Assembly: GCA_947385505.1 (NCBI GenBank)
Contig: CANDLP010000068.1
Span: 1 to 9,103, forward strand
Reading direction: 5' to 3'
Origin: an uncultured Clostridia bacterium
GTDB taxonomy: Bacteria; Bacillota; Clostridia; Oscillospirales; Ruminococcaceae
Length of the DNA: 9,103 bases
A program made the position numbers and the translations under genes. Below are positions 1-6,345 of the stretch, one piece after another; position 1 is the first letter of the stretch, and every line of letters begins with the position of its first letter. The notes beneath the pieces are model-generated. The model saw only the letters and a list, made by a program, of their open reading frames with translations, made no database searches and was not told where the DNA came from.

Positions 1-2
1 AC

Positions 3-1391
3 AAGGGAAAACAATATCTTTTTGAAGAAGCTTCGGTTCCGAGATCGGTGCTGACATTGGCGGTGCCTACCGTTATAAGCGCGCTGGTTATGGTTATTTA
101 TAACTTGGCGGACACTTATTTTGTGGGTATGCTGAACGATCCTATTCAGAATTCCGCCGTTACCCTTGCCGCGCCGATACTTCTTGCTTTCAACGCAATA
201 AACAATCTTTTCGGCGTGGGAAGTTCAAGTATGATGAGCCGCGCTTTGGGGGCGAAGGACATTGAAACGGTCAGCAAAAGCTCCGCATTCGGGTTTTACT
301 GCGCCCTTATAAGCGGATTGGCGTTTTCCCTTATCTATTCGGTTTTAAGCGGCTTTTTCCTGAATATGTTGGGCGCGGACGCGGACACGGCCTTCGCTAC
401 GGGTGAATATCTTAAGTGGACGGTTTCGTTCGGAGCGGCTCCGGCTATTCTGAATGTGGTTATGGCGTATCTCGTAAGAGCCGAGGGCGCTACCCTGCAC
501 GCAAGCATAGGCACCATGAGCGGCTGTGTTTTAAATATGATATTGGATCCCCTGTTTGTTCTGCCTTGGGGCTTGAATATGGGATCGGCCGGCGCGGGAC
601 TGGCAACCTTTATTTCCAACTGCTTTGCCTGCGGGTATTTCTTTGTGCTTTTGTTTATCAGGAGAGGGAAAACCTATGTTTGTATCCATCCTAAAAAGTT
701 CAGACCCCGCAAAAATATTGTGCTCGGCGTGTGCGCGGTGGGTATTCCCGCTTCGATACAAAACCTTCTTAATGTTACCGGAATGACGGTGCTTAACAAT
801 TTCACGTCCGCTTTCGGACCCGACGCGGTGGCGGCTATGGGAATCGCCTATAAGGTCAATATGGTGCCTATGAATATTTCATGGGGATTTTCCCAGGGCG
901 TTATGCCGCTTATCAGCTATAACTATTCAAGCGGCAATCATAAACGTATGAAAAAGAGCGTCGTTTTTACCGCAAAGCTTTCCGAAGGTTTTCTTATTAT
1001 AATGTCCTCTTTCCTTTTTATTTTTTCGGGAAGCGTTATAAGAATGTTTATGGACAATGAAGCGGTAGTAGGGTACGGAAGCGCCTTCCTTCACGGTATG
1101 TGTCTCGGACTTCCTTTCCTTTGTATGGATTTTCTTGCGGTTAACGTATTTCAAGCCTGCGGTATGGGGAAAAAATCGCTGGTTTTCGCTTTGCTCAGAA
1201 AAATAGTTCTGGAAATTCCCGCGCTTATTGTGCTGAATTATCTGTCCCCGCTTTACGGACTTGCTTACGCTCAGCTTACTTCGGAGCTGGTATTGGCAGC
1301 GGCGGCGGTGATAACCCTTTACAGGATGTTTAAGAATTTAAACGGAAAGGGCATAAATGAAACCGAGTCAATGCCCCCAAAAGAAAATTAA
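3..1391 (+). CDS. MATE family efflux transporter, 5'-partial
   Basis: Multidrug/toxin extrusion (MATE, NorM/DinF-like) membrane antiporter, expected to export small cationic or amphipathic compounds using a Na+ or H+ gradient. The reading frame is open from base 3 through a GTG at 48 to the TAA at 1389-1391. The 15 codons before the GTG read as the normal cytoplasmic N-terminus (LFEEASVPRSV) leading into helix 1, so the true start lies left of the window and GTG-48 is not the start. Family signatures, numbered from GTG-48, are YNLADTYFVG (18-27) in the N-lobe, LVRAEG (142-147) followed by NMILDPLFVL (163-172), and in the C-lobe GIPASIQNLL (232-241), a G-FSQGVMPLISYNYSSGN stretch (280-297) and FQACGMGKKS (368-377) followed by LLRKIVLEIP. 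About 12 hydrophobic segments are visible and the length fits the family's ~450 residues. The substrate cannot be told from sequence. No terminator separates it from the next gene, whose promoter starts 10 bases after this stop. Confidence 0.93.
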   Translation, partial: KGKQYLFEEASVPRSVLTLAVPTVISALVMVIYNLADTYFVGMLNDPIQNSAVTLAAPILLAFNAINNLFGVGSSSMMSRALGAKDIETVSKSSAFGFYCALISGLAFSLIYSVLSGFFLNMLGADADTAFATGEYLKWTVSFGAAPAILNVVMAYLVRAEGATLHASIGTMSGCVLNMILDPLFVLPWGLNMGSAGAGLATFISNCFACGYFFVLLFIRRGKTYVCIHPKKFRPRKNIVLGVCAVGIPASIQNLLNVTGMTVLNNFTSAFGPDAVAAMGIAYKVNMVPMNISWGFSQGVMPLISYNYSSGNHKRMKKSVVFTAKLSEGFLIIMSSFLFIFSGSVIRMFMDNEAVVGYGSAFLHGMCLGLPFLCMDFLAVNVFQACGMGKKSLVFALLRKIVLEIPALIVLNYLSPLYGLAYAQLTSELVLAAAAVITLYRMFKNLNGKGINETESMPPKEN

Positions 1392-1400
1392 AAAAATTGC

Positions 1401-1426
1401 TAAAGTTTTTATAAAAAATGCCGATA
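1401..1426 (+). promoter_or_regulatory. sigma-28 (SigD/FliA) promoter
   Basis: TAAA (1401-1404, continuing GTTT), exactly 15 bases of spacer (1405-1419), then GCCGATA (1420-1426). This is an essentially exact match to the flagellar/motility sigma factor consensus TAAA-N15-GCCGATAA/T. Transcription would start near 1433, about 32 nt before the ATG at 1465. The site lies between the MATE stop codon and the next gene, so it serves only that gene. I see no second copy in the window. Confidence 0.8.
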
Positions 1427-1464
1427 CAATAAATAAGGATAAAAAACCGAAAGGAATGATCATC

Positions 1465-2208
1465 ATGAATCCCATAAACAACAGTTTTTCAACCAGCCGT
1501 TACAGCGGCTACGCAGGAAGAAAGGCATACAGCTACAGGAAGCAGAACGAGTCTGACGCCGAAAGCATTTTCAGACAGGATAAGACCGATAAAACCGAAA
1601 AAGAAGATACCGCTCAGACCGCCAAGCTTTCCAAAAAGGCTCAGTCGGTTTTGGACGCGCTTGTTGCCAAGTACGGAGAAAACACCTCTTTTATCGTACA
1701 GAATTTCAAAAGCGCGGAAGAAGCTAAAGATATACTTTCCGACAGTTCAAGTGAATTTTCGGTGCTGCTTACTCCCGATGAGCTTGAAAAAATGGCTGAT
1801 GACAAGGGGTACATGAAGGAAAAGCTTGATTCCATTGACGGCGCTATGCGTATGTCGGAGCAGATAAACGCACAATTCGGATTTACAAGCGCGGATAAAA
1901 ACGCCCTTGTAAGGGGTGATATCTCCAAAATCGGCGTTTCCTTTGACAGCGACGGAAAGATGACCCTGTTCGCTGATCTTGAAAGAACAGTTAAAGAGGG
2001 AAATGAGAAGGCGGAAGCGGCAGCTAAGAAGAGAACTTATCAGAACAGAAATGATAAAGGCTCTAAGTACAGTGTTAAGAAAAAGGCTGTTGTTAGTGCG
2101 AATTCAGCCAAGGAAATGCTTGAAAAGCTTAAGGCGTTCAGTTGGAAGAACGTGACCGAGGTTGAGGAAAAGACTGACAGCGGATACTTATGGAATTTTG
2201 AGGCATAA
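1465..2208 (+). CDS. Uncharacterised DUF6033-like protein, sigma-28 controlled
   Basis: A 247-residue soluble, charged protein with no signal peptide, membrane segment or enzymatic motif that I recognise. The ATG at 1465 is chosen because AGGA (1452-1455) lies 9 nt upstream; the in-frame ATGs at 1357 (inside the MATE gene) and 1456 (abutting the AGGA) are less suitable. Visible parts: an N-terminal Ser/Tyr/Arg-rich segment (residues 7-26, SRYSGYAGRKAYSYRK); a Lys/Asp/Glu-rich linker (27-54); a folded-looking core opening LSKKAQSVLDALVAKYG (55-71) and containing SVLLTPDELEKMADD (99-113), DISKIGVSFDSDGKM (152-166) and LFADLER (168-174); then a Lys-rich stretch (182-207) and a C-terminal ANSAKEMLEKLKAFSW segment (212-227). 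From memory the LSKKAQ / VLLTPDELEKMA / IGVSxDxDGKxxxFADLE pattern resembles DUF6033 proteins of Clostridia; this is recall, not a search. The sigma-28 promoter upstream suggests co-expression with flagellar or chemotaxis genes. Function unknown. Confidence 0.85.
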   Translation: MNPINNSFSTSRYSGYAGRKAYSYRKQNESDAESIFRQDKTDKTEKEDTAQTAKLSKKAQSVLDALVAKYGENTSFIVQNFKSAEEAKDILSDSSSEFSVLLTPDELEKMADDKGYMKEKLDSIDGAMRMSEQINAQFGFTSADKNALVRGDISKIGVSFDSDGKMTLFADLERTVKEGNEKAEAAAKKRTYQNRNDKGSKYSVKKKAVVSANSAKEMLEKLKAFSWKNVTEVEEKTDSGYLWNFEA

Positions 2209-2230
2209 TCGATTTTTTTAATATAATTAA

Positions 2231-2269
2231 ATGCTAAAAACCACCGCCAATAGCGGTGGTTTTTAGCAT
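2231..2269. terminator. Bidirectional intrinsic terminator
   Basis: A perfect 17-bp inverted repeat (arms 2231-2247 and 2253-2269) with a 5-nt loop (caata). The GC core CCACCGC/GCGGTGG is flanked by A5 on one side and T5 on the other, so each strand has a stem followed by a U-run. It lies 23 bases after the stop of the sigma-28-driven gene and 19 bases after the stop of the convergent solute-binding-protein gene, so it can end transcription of both. Confidence 0.93.
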
Positions 2270-2287
2270 ATAAACAAATATTGCAGT

Positions 2288-3922
2288 TTAAGCCGCGGGA
2301 CTTTCCTCGGCAGCGGAGGTTACAACTTCGCCCGCCGCATTCCTTGCAAGAATATCGCGGTAAGTGTCGAGATAGCCTTCAACTACGGCAAATTTGGATT
2401 CAATAAGAGCGGTATAGCTCATATCGCCGAATACGGGGCCGTCAAGCAAAGGCTCGTCGCCTGTCTGGAACAAATTGGAAACATCGTTGCTGAAACCGTA
2501 GCAATGATCGAAGAGAAGCTCAAATCTTGAACCCTCGGCTCCCTTAAGCTCCATCCACAAATCATACTGTTCCTCAGACCATACTACCTTATATTTTTCT
2601 CTTCTTGCGGTGCCGCAGGAAGGACAGGTGTCAACGCCGGATTCGTTTTCTTCATCTGTAAAGATGTGTCTGTTCTTGTCGTCACGGCTGTCGGAAGTGT
2701 CGCCGCAGTCCGCGTTGGCGCATTTAGGGTAGTAGGTAATGGAATCATCCAAAGCGTCGGCCTTGGCCTTTGCGATATTCTCCTCGTCGGTTTCCTCGAC
2801 GCGGTTAAGCTCGATCCAGTCAAGCGCTCCCTTTACATTGGACGCGCCGGAGGGGATAAGATAGCCGTAGGTGTCAACGCCGTGGTAATAGGTGTCGGAA
2901 AGATCGTCGCGGGGGTAGGGAACGAACTTCATTTCGTTTTCAAGTCCCGCTTTATCAAGAGCTTCCTTGGCCGCAGGGTAAGTCCATGAAGGATCCATTC
3001 CCAGGAACAGCAGGTTTCCGTCAACAAAAGCCTGACCCGGGTCAACATAGCCGTTTGAAGCTCCGTTAGCCTGCTGATCGGCGCTTGCGCCCAACAAACC
3101 GTTCTTTCTCATATTTTCCAGCCAGCTCATGCAGCGGGTAATTTTTTCGGATTTTAAGTTGTTTATGATCTCATTTCCCTGAACGTCGATAACCTTTGTG
3201 CCGGTGGTCAGAACGAAGATCATGCCGCCAACTCCGTTGTAGCCGATATGGTTGGGATCCATATCCACCCATTTTTTCAGCAGCTCTTCAAAGGACTTCC
3301 ATGTCCATGTGTTATCCTTCACCATCTTCATGGGATCGGTGATACCGTTTTCCTCAAGCACGCGGTTGTTGTAGTTGAGTGCAAAGTTGGTTTTATACTG
3401 ATAAGGAACATAATAGTGCTTTCCGTTATAAACAAACTGTTCGGCTATCTCTTTGACGCCTTTCCAAAGGTCGGAATCAAGGTCAATATAGCTGTCCAGC
3501 GGTGTGTACATATTATAGCTCATGGCATGAGGGAAGGATCTCCACTCATAGCGCACGATATCGGGAGAATCGCCCGTAGCGATAAGCGTACCGAGAGTTT
3601 CAAAATATTCGTCGCCGCTTCCCGTAACTCTCTGTTCAATGCTTCCGCCGTATCTGCTCTCAAAAAGAGCAACCATTTCCGCATTATTGGTGAGCAGGTC
3701 TTCATACATAAGCCATGTAATCGTACCTGTTTCCGCGGTTTCATCAACGGGCGCCGCTGTGGCTTCGGCAAAGCTTTGTTCGGGCGCCTTAGTGGTGGTA
3801 GTGGTGGTTTTGTCTCCGCCGCCGTTTCCGCTGTTGTTGTCATTTCCACCGGCGCAGCCCGCAAGGCTGAGGGTAATAGCTGCGGCCGTTAAGACAGCTA
3901 ACGGCTTTCTGATTTTCTTCAT
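2288..3922 (-). CDS. ABC-type extracellular solute-binding lipoprotein (copy 1) with Cys4 insert
   Basis: A 544-residue periplasmic-binding-type lipoprotein, probably SBP family 1 (sugar/oligosaccharide class), anchored on the outer face of the membrane to capture a substrate for an ABC importer. AAGGAGG (3935-3929) lies 6 nt before the ATG at 3922; an adjacent ATG at 3925 is only 3 nt away, so 3922 is preferred. Positions counted from it: lysine-rich n-region, hydrophobic core, lipobox LAGC with lipidated Cys23; a Gly/Asn/Thr-rich linker (24-46); then ITWLMYEDLL (67-76), SPDIVRYEW (119-127), TPLDSYIDLD (140-149), GYNGVGGMIF (227-236) and GYVDPGQAFVDGNLLFLGM (291-309). Near the C-terminus is an insert with Cys401, Cys406, Cys433 and Cys436 (C-x4-C-x26-C-x2-C, ending CPSC), looking like a zinc ribbon; this is unusual for the class. 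It is a close paralogue of the next gene upstream and shares its orientation. No permease or ATPase gene is adjacent. The ligand is unknown. Confidence 0.92.
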   Translation of the reverse strand: MKKIRKPLAVLTAAAITLSLAGCAGGNDNNSGNGGGDKTTTTTTKAPEQSFAEATAAPVDETAETGTITWLMYEDLLTNNAEMVALFESRYGGSIEQRVTGSGDEYFETLGTLIATGDSPDIVRYEWRSFPHAMSYNMYTPLDSYIDLDSDLWKGVKEIAEQFVYNGKHYYVPYQYKTNFALNYNNRVLEENGITDPMKMVKDNTWTWKSFEELLKKWVDMDPNHIGYNGVGGMIFVLTTGTKVIDVQGNEIINNLKSEKITRCMSWLENMRKNGLLGASADQQANGASNGYVDPGQAFVDGNLLFLGMDPSWTYPAAKEALDKAGLENEMKFVPYPRDDLSDTYYHGVDTYGYLIPSGASNVKGALDWIELNRVEETDEENIAKAKADALDDSITYYPKCANADCGDTSDSRDDKNRHIFTDEENESGVDTCPSCGTARREKYKVVWSEEQYDLWMELKGAEGSRFELLFDHCYGFSNDVSNLFQTGDEPLLDGPVFGDMSYTALIESKFAVVEGYLDTYRDILARNAAGEVVTSAAEESPAA

Positions 3923-4002
3923 CATTTTCCTCCTTAAAGTTTATTGCATCTTTGAATTTTGTTTTATATAACTGCCGCTAAGCAGATACATACTGTCAGA
4001 GC

Positions 4003-4008
4003 ATTATA
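4003..4008 (-). promoter_or_regulatory. Possible -10 box for solute-binding copy 1
   Basis: Reading the minus strand, a perfect TATAAT (4008 to 4003) lies about 80 bases before the start of the copy-1 gene, in the AT-rich gap between the two paralogues. At 17 bases' spacing the -35 position reads ATTATC, which is poor, so this is either a weak or an activator-dependent promoter, or a chance AT-rich match. Readthrough from copy 2 across the repeat element could also supply transcripts. Confidence 0.28.
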
Positions 4009-4063
4009 AAATAAAATCAATATACGATAATTGTCTAAAAACGCTTGTTTGTATGAAAATACA

Positions 4064-4154
4064 CTATGGGCTGTCTGAAAAGCCGCAATTTCTGCTAACT
4101 GCGGACGCTTTCAGCGAAATTGTACAAAATTGCTTAGTTTTCAGATACGCCCTA
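4064..4154 (-). repeat. MITE-like terminal-inverted-repeat element, short copy (91 bp)
   Basis: On the minus strand the element runs from TAGGGCGTATCTGAAAA (start 4154) to TTTTCAGACAGCCCATAG (end 4064). These ends are imperfect inverted repeats sharing GGGC and TCTGAAAA. The same element occurs at 8840-9008 on the plus strand. This copy lacks a 66-bp internal block and a 9-bp block present in the longer copy (each bounded by short direct repeats, GAA and AAATTG) and differs by 3 more bases. Its first bases TAG form the stop codon of the upstream solute-binding-protein gene. It has no coding capacity, so any transposase would act in trans. I could not assign an IS family. Its transcript could fold into a ~14-bp stem behind the gene. 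Confidence 0.85.
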
Positions 4155-5753
4155 ATTGGCGGGAACCTCCTCCGCCGAAGCGGTAACGGTGCCGCCGCCG
4201 CTTTTCATTAAGTTCCTGTAAAAATCTATATAGCTTTCAACGCTGTTATAAAGCGTATCCACAAGATTGGTATAGCTCCCGTCCTCAAAAACAGGGGCGT
4301 CAAGAAGACTTCCCGTACCTATGAGCAAATTGGAAACGTCGTCGTTAAATCCGTATACATTATCGAAAAGCAATGTGAATCTTCCCTCTGTACTTTTCAT
4401 CTCGGTATACAGATCATACTGCTCCTCGCTCCATACCACCTTATATTTTTCTCTTCTGGCTTCGCCGCAGGAGGGACAGACCGACATTCCCGACGCGTTC
4501 TCCTCATCGGTAAAAATGTGCCTTCCCTTGTCGTCGCGGCTTGAAGAGGTGTCGTTACAACCGGCGTTGGCGCATTTCGGGTAGTATCCCTTAACATCGC
4601 TTACCGCCTTCGCTTTGGCTCCGGCAATATTTTCTTCGTCCGTTTCCTCGATCCTGTTAAGCGTTATCCAGTCCAATGCTCCTTTTATGTTGGGAGCGCC
4701 CGCCGGTATCATAAATCCCACGGTATTGCTTCCCTGATAATACTTATCCGCCTTTTCGTCTTTGGGGAAGGGGACAAATTTCATCTCGTTTTCAAGCCCC
4801 GCTTTGTCCAATGACTCTTTAGACGCTCCGTAAGCCCAGGTTGGGTTCATTCCGAGGAATAAAAGATTGCCGTCCAAAAACGCCTGACCGGGGTCAACGT
4901 ATCCGCTTACCGCACCTTGTGCCTGCTGATCGGCGCTTGCGCCCAAAAGGCCTTGTTTTCTCATATTTTCAAGCCAAAGCATACAGCGGTTCACATTTTC
5001 GCTTTTAAGATTGTTCACAATATTGCCGTCGGTAATATCAATGGTTTTTGTACCTGTTGTCATAACGAATATCATTCCGCCTACGCCGTTATACCCGATA
5101 TGCGCGGGATCCAGATCCACCCACTGCTTCAGCATATCCTCAAAAGCTGTCCATGTCCATTCGCCGTTTTTGAGAAGCTCCATCGGATCGCGCATGCCGT
5201 TTTCTTCAAGCACCCGATTGTTATAGTTAAGAGCAAAATTTGTGTCCAGCGAATTTGGCGCATAATAATGACGGCCGTTGTAAACAAACTGTTCCGCCGC
5301 GTCTTTTACGCCATTCCACAGTTCGGAGTCAAGATCGATGTAGCTGTCCAGCGGAGTGTACATATTGTAACTCATTCCATGGGGAAACGAGCGCCACTCA
5401 TACCGTACAATATCGGGAGAATCGCCTATCGCTATAAGGGAGCCCAATTTATCGAAGTACGCCGAACCGGAGCCGGTCATCTGCTGCTCAATAGAGCCGC
5501 CGTAACGGGTTTCAAACAAATTTACCATTTCCGACATTTCGCTGAGCAGATCCTCGTAAACCAGCCAGGTAATCGTACCGGTTTCCGCAGATTCGTCTAT
5601 CGAAGCGGCAGCAGGCTCCGCAAAGCTGCTTTTAGGGGCTTCGCTTCCGCTTGTATCCGGTGTGATCTCCGGAATCGGTTCCGAAGAGCAGGCAGACAAG
5701 GAAAAAATTAAAACCGCCGTTAATATAAATGCAATTTTTTTCTTATGTTTCAT
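4152..5753 (-). CDS. ABC-type extracellular solute-binding lipoprotein (copy 2) with Cys4 insert
   Basis: A 533-residue paralogue of the gene at 2288-3922. By eye about 80% of positions are identical in the N-terminal core (residues 53-164), less at the ends. GAAGGAA (5767-5761) is 7 nt before the ATG. The signal peptide has an MKHKKK n-region and lipobox LSAC with Cys22; the linker is shorter and lacks the Thr run of copy 1. Conserved blocks are ITWLVYEDLL (61-70), SPDIVRYEW (112-120), YNMYTPLDSYIDLD (129-142), GYNGVGGMIF (220-229) and GYVDPGQAF (284-292). The zinc-ribbon-like cysteines are Cys394, Cys399, Cys426 and Cys429, with spacing identical to copy 1 (x4, 26, x2), and the motif RHIFTDEEN lies between them. 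The stop TAG is the first triplet of the repeat element at 4064-4154; the protein ends EEVPAN where copy 1 ends EESPAA, so the insertion replaced at most a residue or so. Likely a carbohydrate-uptake receptor, ligand unknown; no transport permease is encoded nearby. Confidence 0.92.
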   Translation of the reverse strand: MKHKKKIAFILTAVLIFSLSACSSEPIPEITPDTSGSEAPKSSFAEPAAASIDESAETGTITWLVYEDLLSEMSEMVNLFETRYGGSIEQQMTGSGSAYFDKLGSLIAIGDSPDIVRYEWRSFPHGMSYNMYTPLDSYIDLDSELWNGVKDAAEQFVYNGRHYYAPNSLDTNFALNYNNRVLEENGMRDPMELLKNGEWTWTAFEDMLKQWVDLDPAHIGYNGVGGMIFVMTTGTKTIDITDGNIVNNLKSENVNRCMLWLENMRKQGLLGASADQQAQGAVSGYVDPGQAFLDGNLLFLGMNPTWAYGASKESLDKAGLENEMKFVPFPKDEKADKYYQGSNTVGFMIPAGAPNIKGALDWITLNRIEETDEENIAGAKAKAVSDVKGYYPKCANAGCNDTSSSRDDKGRHIFTDEENASGMSVCPSCGEARREKYKVVWSEEQYDLYTEMKSTEGRFTLLFDNVYGFNDDVSNLLIGTGSLLDAPVFEDGSYTNLVDTLYNSVESYIDFYRNLMKSGGGTVTASAEEVPAN

Positions 5754-5998
5754 TTTATTGTTCCTTCAAAGTATTACAGACAGTATAAATTGACAGGTTT
5801 TTTATTTTTCACATTATTTTCACAGTGTAATCGTTTTACCGTCAGACTGCGGCTTTCAGCGGCTGCCTAAAAATAAAGCGCTGATAAAAGCGAACGTCTT
5901 TTAAGAAGATCATGACGCTTTCTCGGCTTTACAATGCGTTTTCTGTCCTTTGACCGATTAACTGAGAAAATTTTTTATAAAAATATATCTTAGATATG
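5754..5998 (-). promoter_or_regulatory. Long untranslated leader of solute-binding copy 2
   Basis: If transcription starts near 5992 from the promoter at 5999-6027, the mRNA carries about 240 nt before the ATG. I see no open reading frame in it. It holds a modest hairpin: AAAGCG (5921-5916) with CGCTTT (5892-5887), and inside it TCTT (5909-5906) with AAGA (5900-5897). A second CGCTTT (5880-5875) followed by ATTTTTA offers an alternative pairing that would resemble a terminator. Both features are suggestive only. A second -10-like TATACT (5787-5782) close to the gene could give a short leader instead. No known riboswitch consensus was recognised. Confidence 0.3.
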
Positions 5999-6027
5999 AG
6001 TATAACACAAAAATGCCAAAATTTCAA
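5999..6027 (-). promoter_or_regulatory. Sigma-A promoter for solute-binding copy 2
   Basis: On the minus strand, TTGAAA (6027-6022), exactly 17 bases, then TATACT (6004-5999), preceded by TG one base upstream (extended -10). This is a strong housekeeping-type promoter pointing at the solute-binding gene that starts at 5753. Its distance implies a leader of about 240 nt. Confidence 0.5.
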
Positions 6028-6133
6028 GTAAAATTGTAAAAATTTTAGGCAGGTTTCAGATTATGAAATGTTATATTTATTTTTTTAATTACATTACACC
6101 AAAAACATTATTTTTAAACAATTCATATTTTAT

Positions 6134-6154
6134 TATATCACTTTAAGTGGTATA
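6134..6154. promoter_or_regulatory. 21-bp dyad, candidate operator
   Basis: TATATCACTT, a central T, then AAGTGGTATA: the two 10-base arms are reverse complements at 9 of 10 positions. It lies in the middle of the divergent intergenic region, over 100 bases from the best promoter on either side. TATAAT-like and TATAAA-like hexamers overlap its arms, so it could cover a secondary promoter. The regulator is unknown, and chance is possible in such AT-rich DNA. The rest of the 6028-6282 stretch shows nothing else that I can support. Confidence 0.35.
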
Positions 6155-6282
6155 AATTTTTAAAATACTGAATTGCCCAATCATACCCCTCAAAATTTAT
6201 GCAATCTGACGAATTGAAACGCAAGTTTTGTGTTTATTTAAAAATATTTTTTCCCAAACTAAAATTTAACCCGATTTCACTA

Positions 6283-6311
6283 TTGCATTTGAACTTCGAT
6301 TTTGGTATAAT
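6283..6311 (+). promoter_or_regulatory. Sigma-A promoter for purA
   Basis: TTGCAT (6283-6288), 17 bases, then a perfect TATAAT (6306-6311) with the extended -10 TG at 6303-6304. Transcription would start near 6318, giving a leader of about 28 nt before purA. No purine riboswitch or long leader fits between this site and the gene. Confidence 0.8.
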
Positions 6312-6345
6312 GAATGTAGCATAAAAAGAAAGGATTGATATTTTC

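Noticed and set aside
48..1391. GTG at 48 as the start of the MATE gene
   Set aside because: The frame is open upstream to the window edge and those codons encode the normal pre-helix-1 N-terminus; the gene is 5'-partial.
1357..1464. Longer 283-residue start for the sigma-28-driven gene
   Set aside because: It would begin inside the MATE gene and upstream of the promoter, with no ribosome binding site; ATG 1465 has AGGA at proper spacing.
3248..3892. 214-residue reading frame antisense to solute-binding copy 1
   Set aside because: The opposite strand carries an unmistakable lipoprotein with paralogue support; this frame has no recognisable features, and a similar shadow occurs opposite copy 2 (4917-5711).
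5826..5839. Catabolite-repression (cre-like) site TGTAATCGTTTTAC
   Set aside because: It matches 9 of 11 specified positions but fails both bases at the conserved end (CA), and its position far downstream of the best promoter is atypical.
5870..5945. Cyclic-di-GMP-I (GEMM) riboswitch in the copy-2 leader
   Set aside because: A few words such as ACGCA and AAAGCC occur, but the conserved core arrangement is not present.
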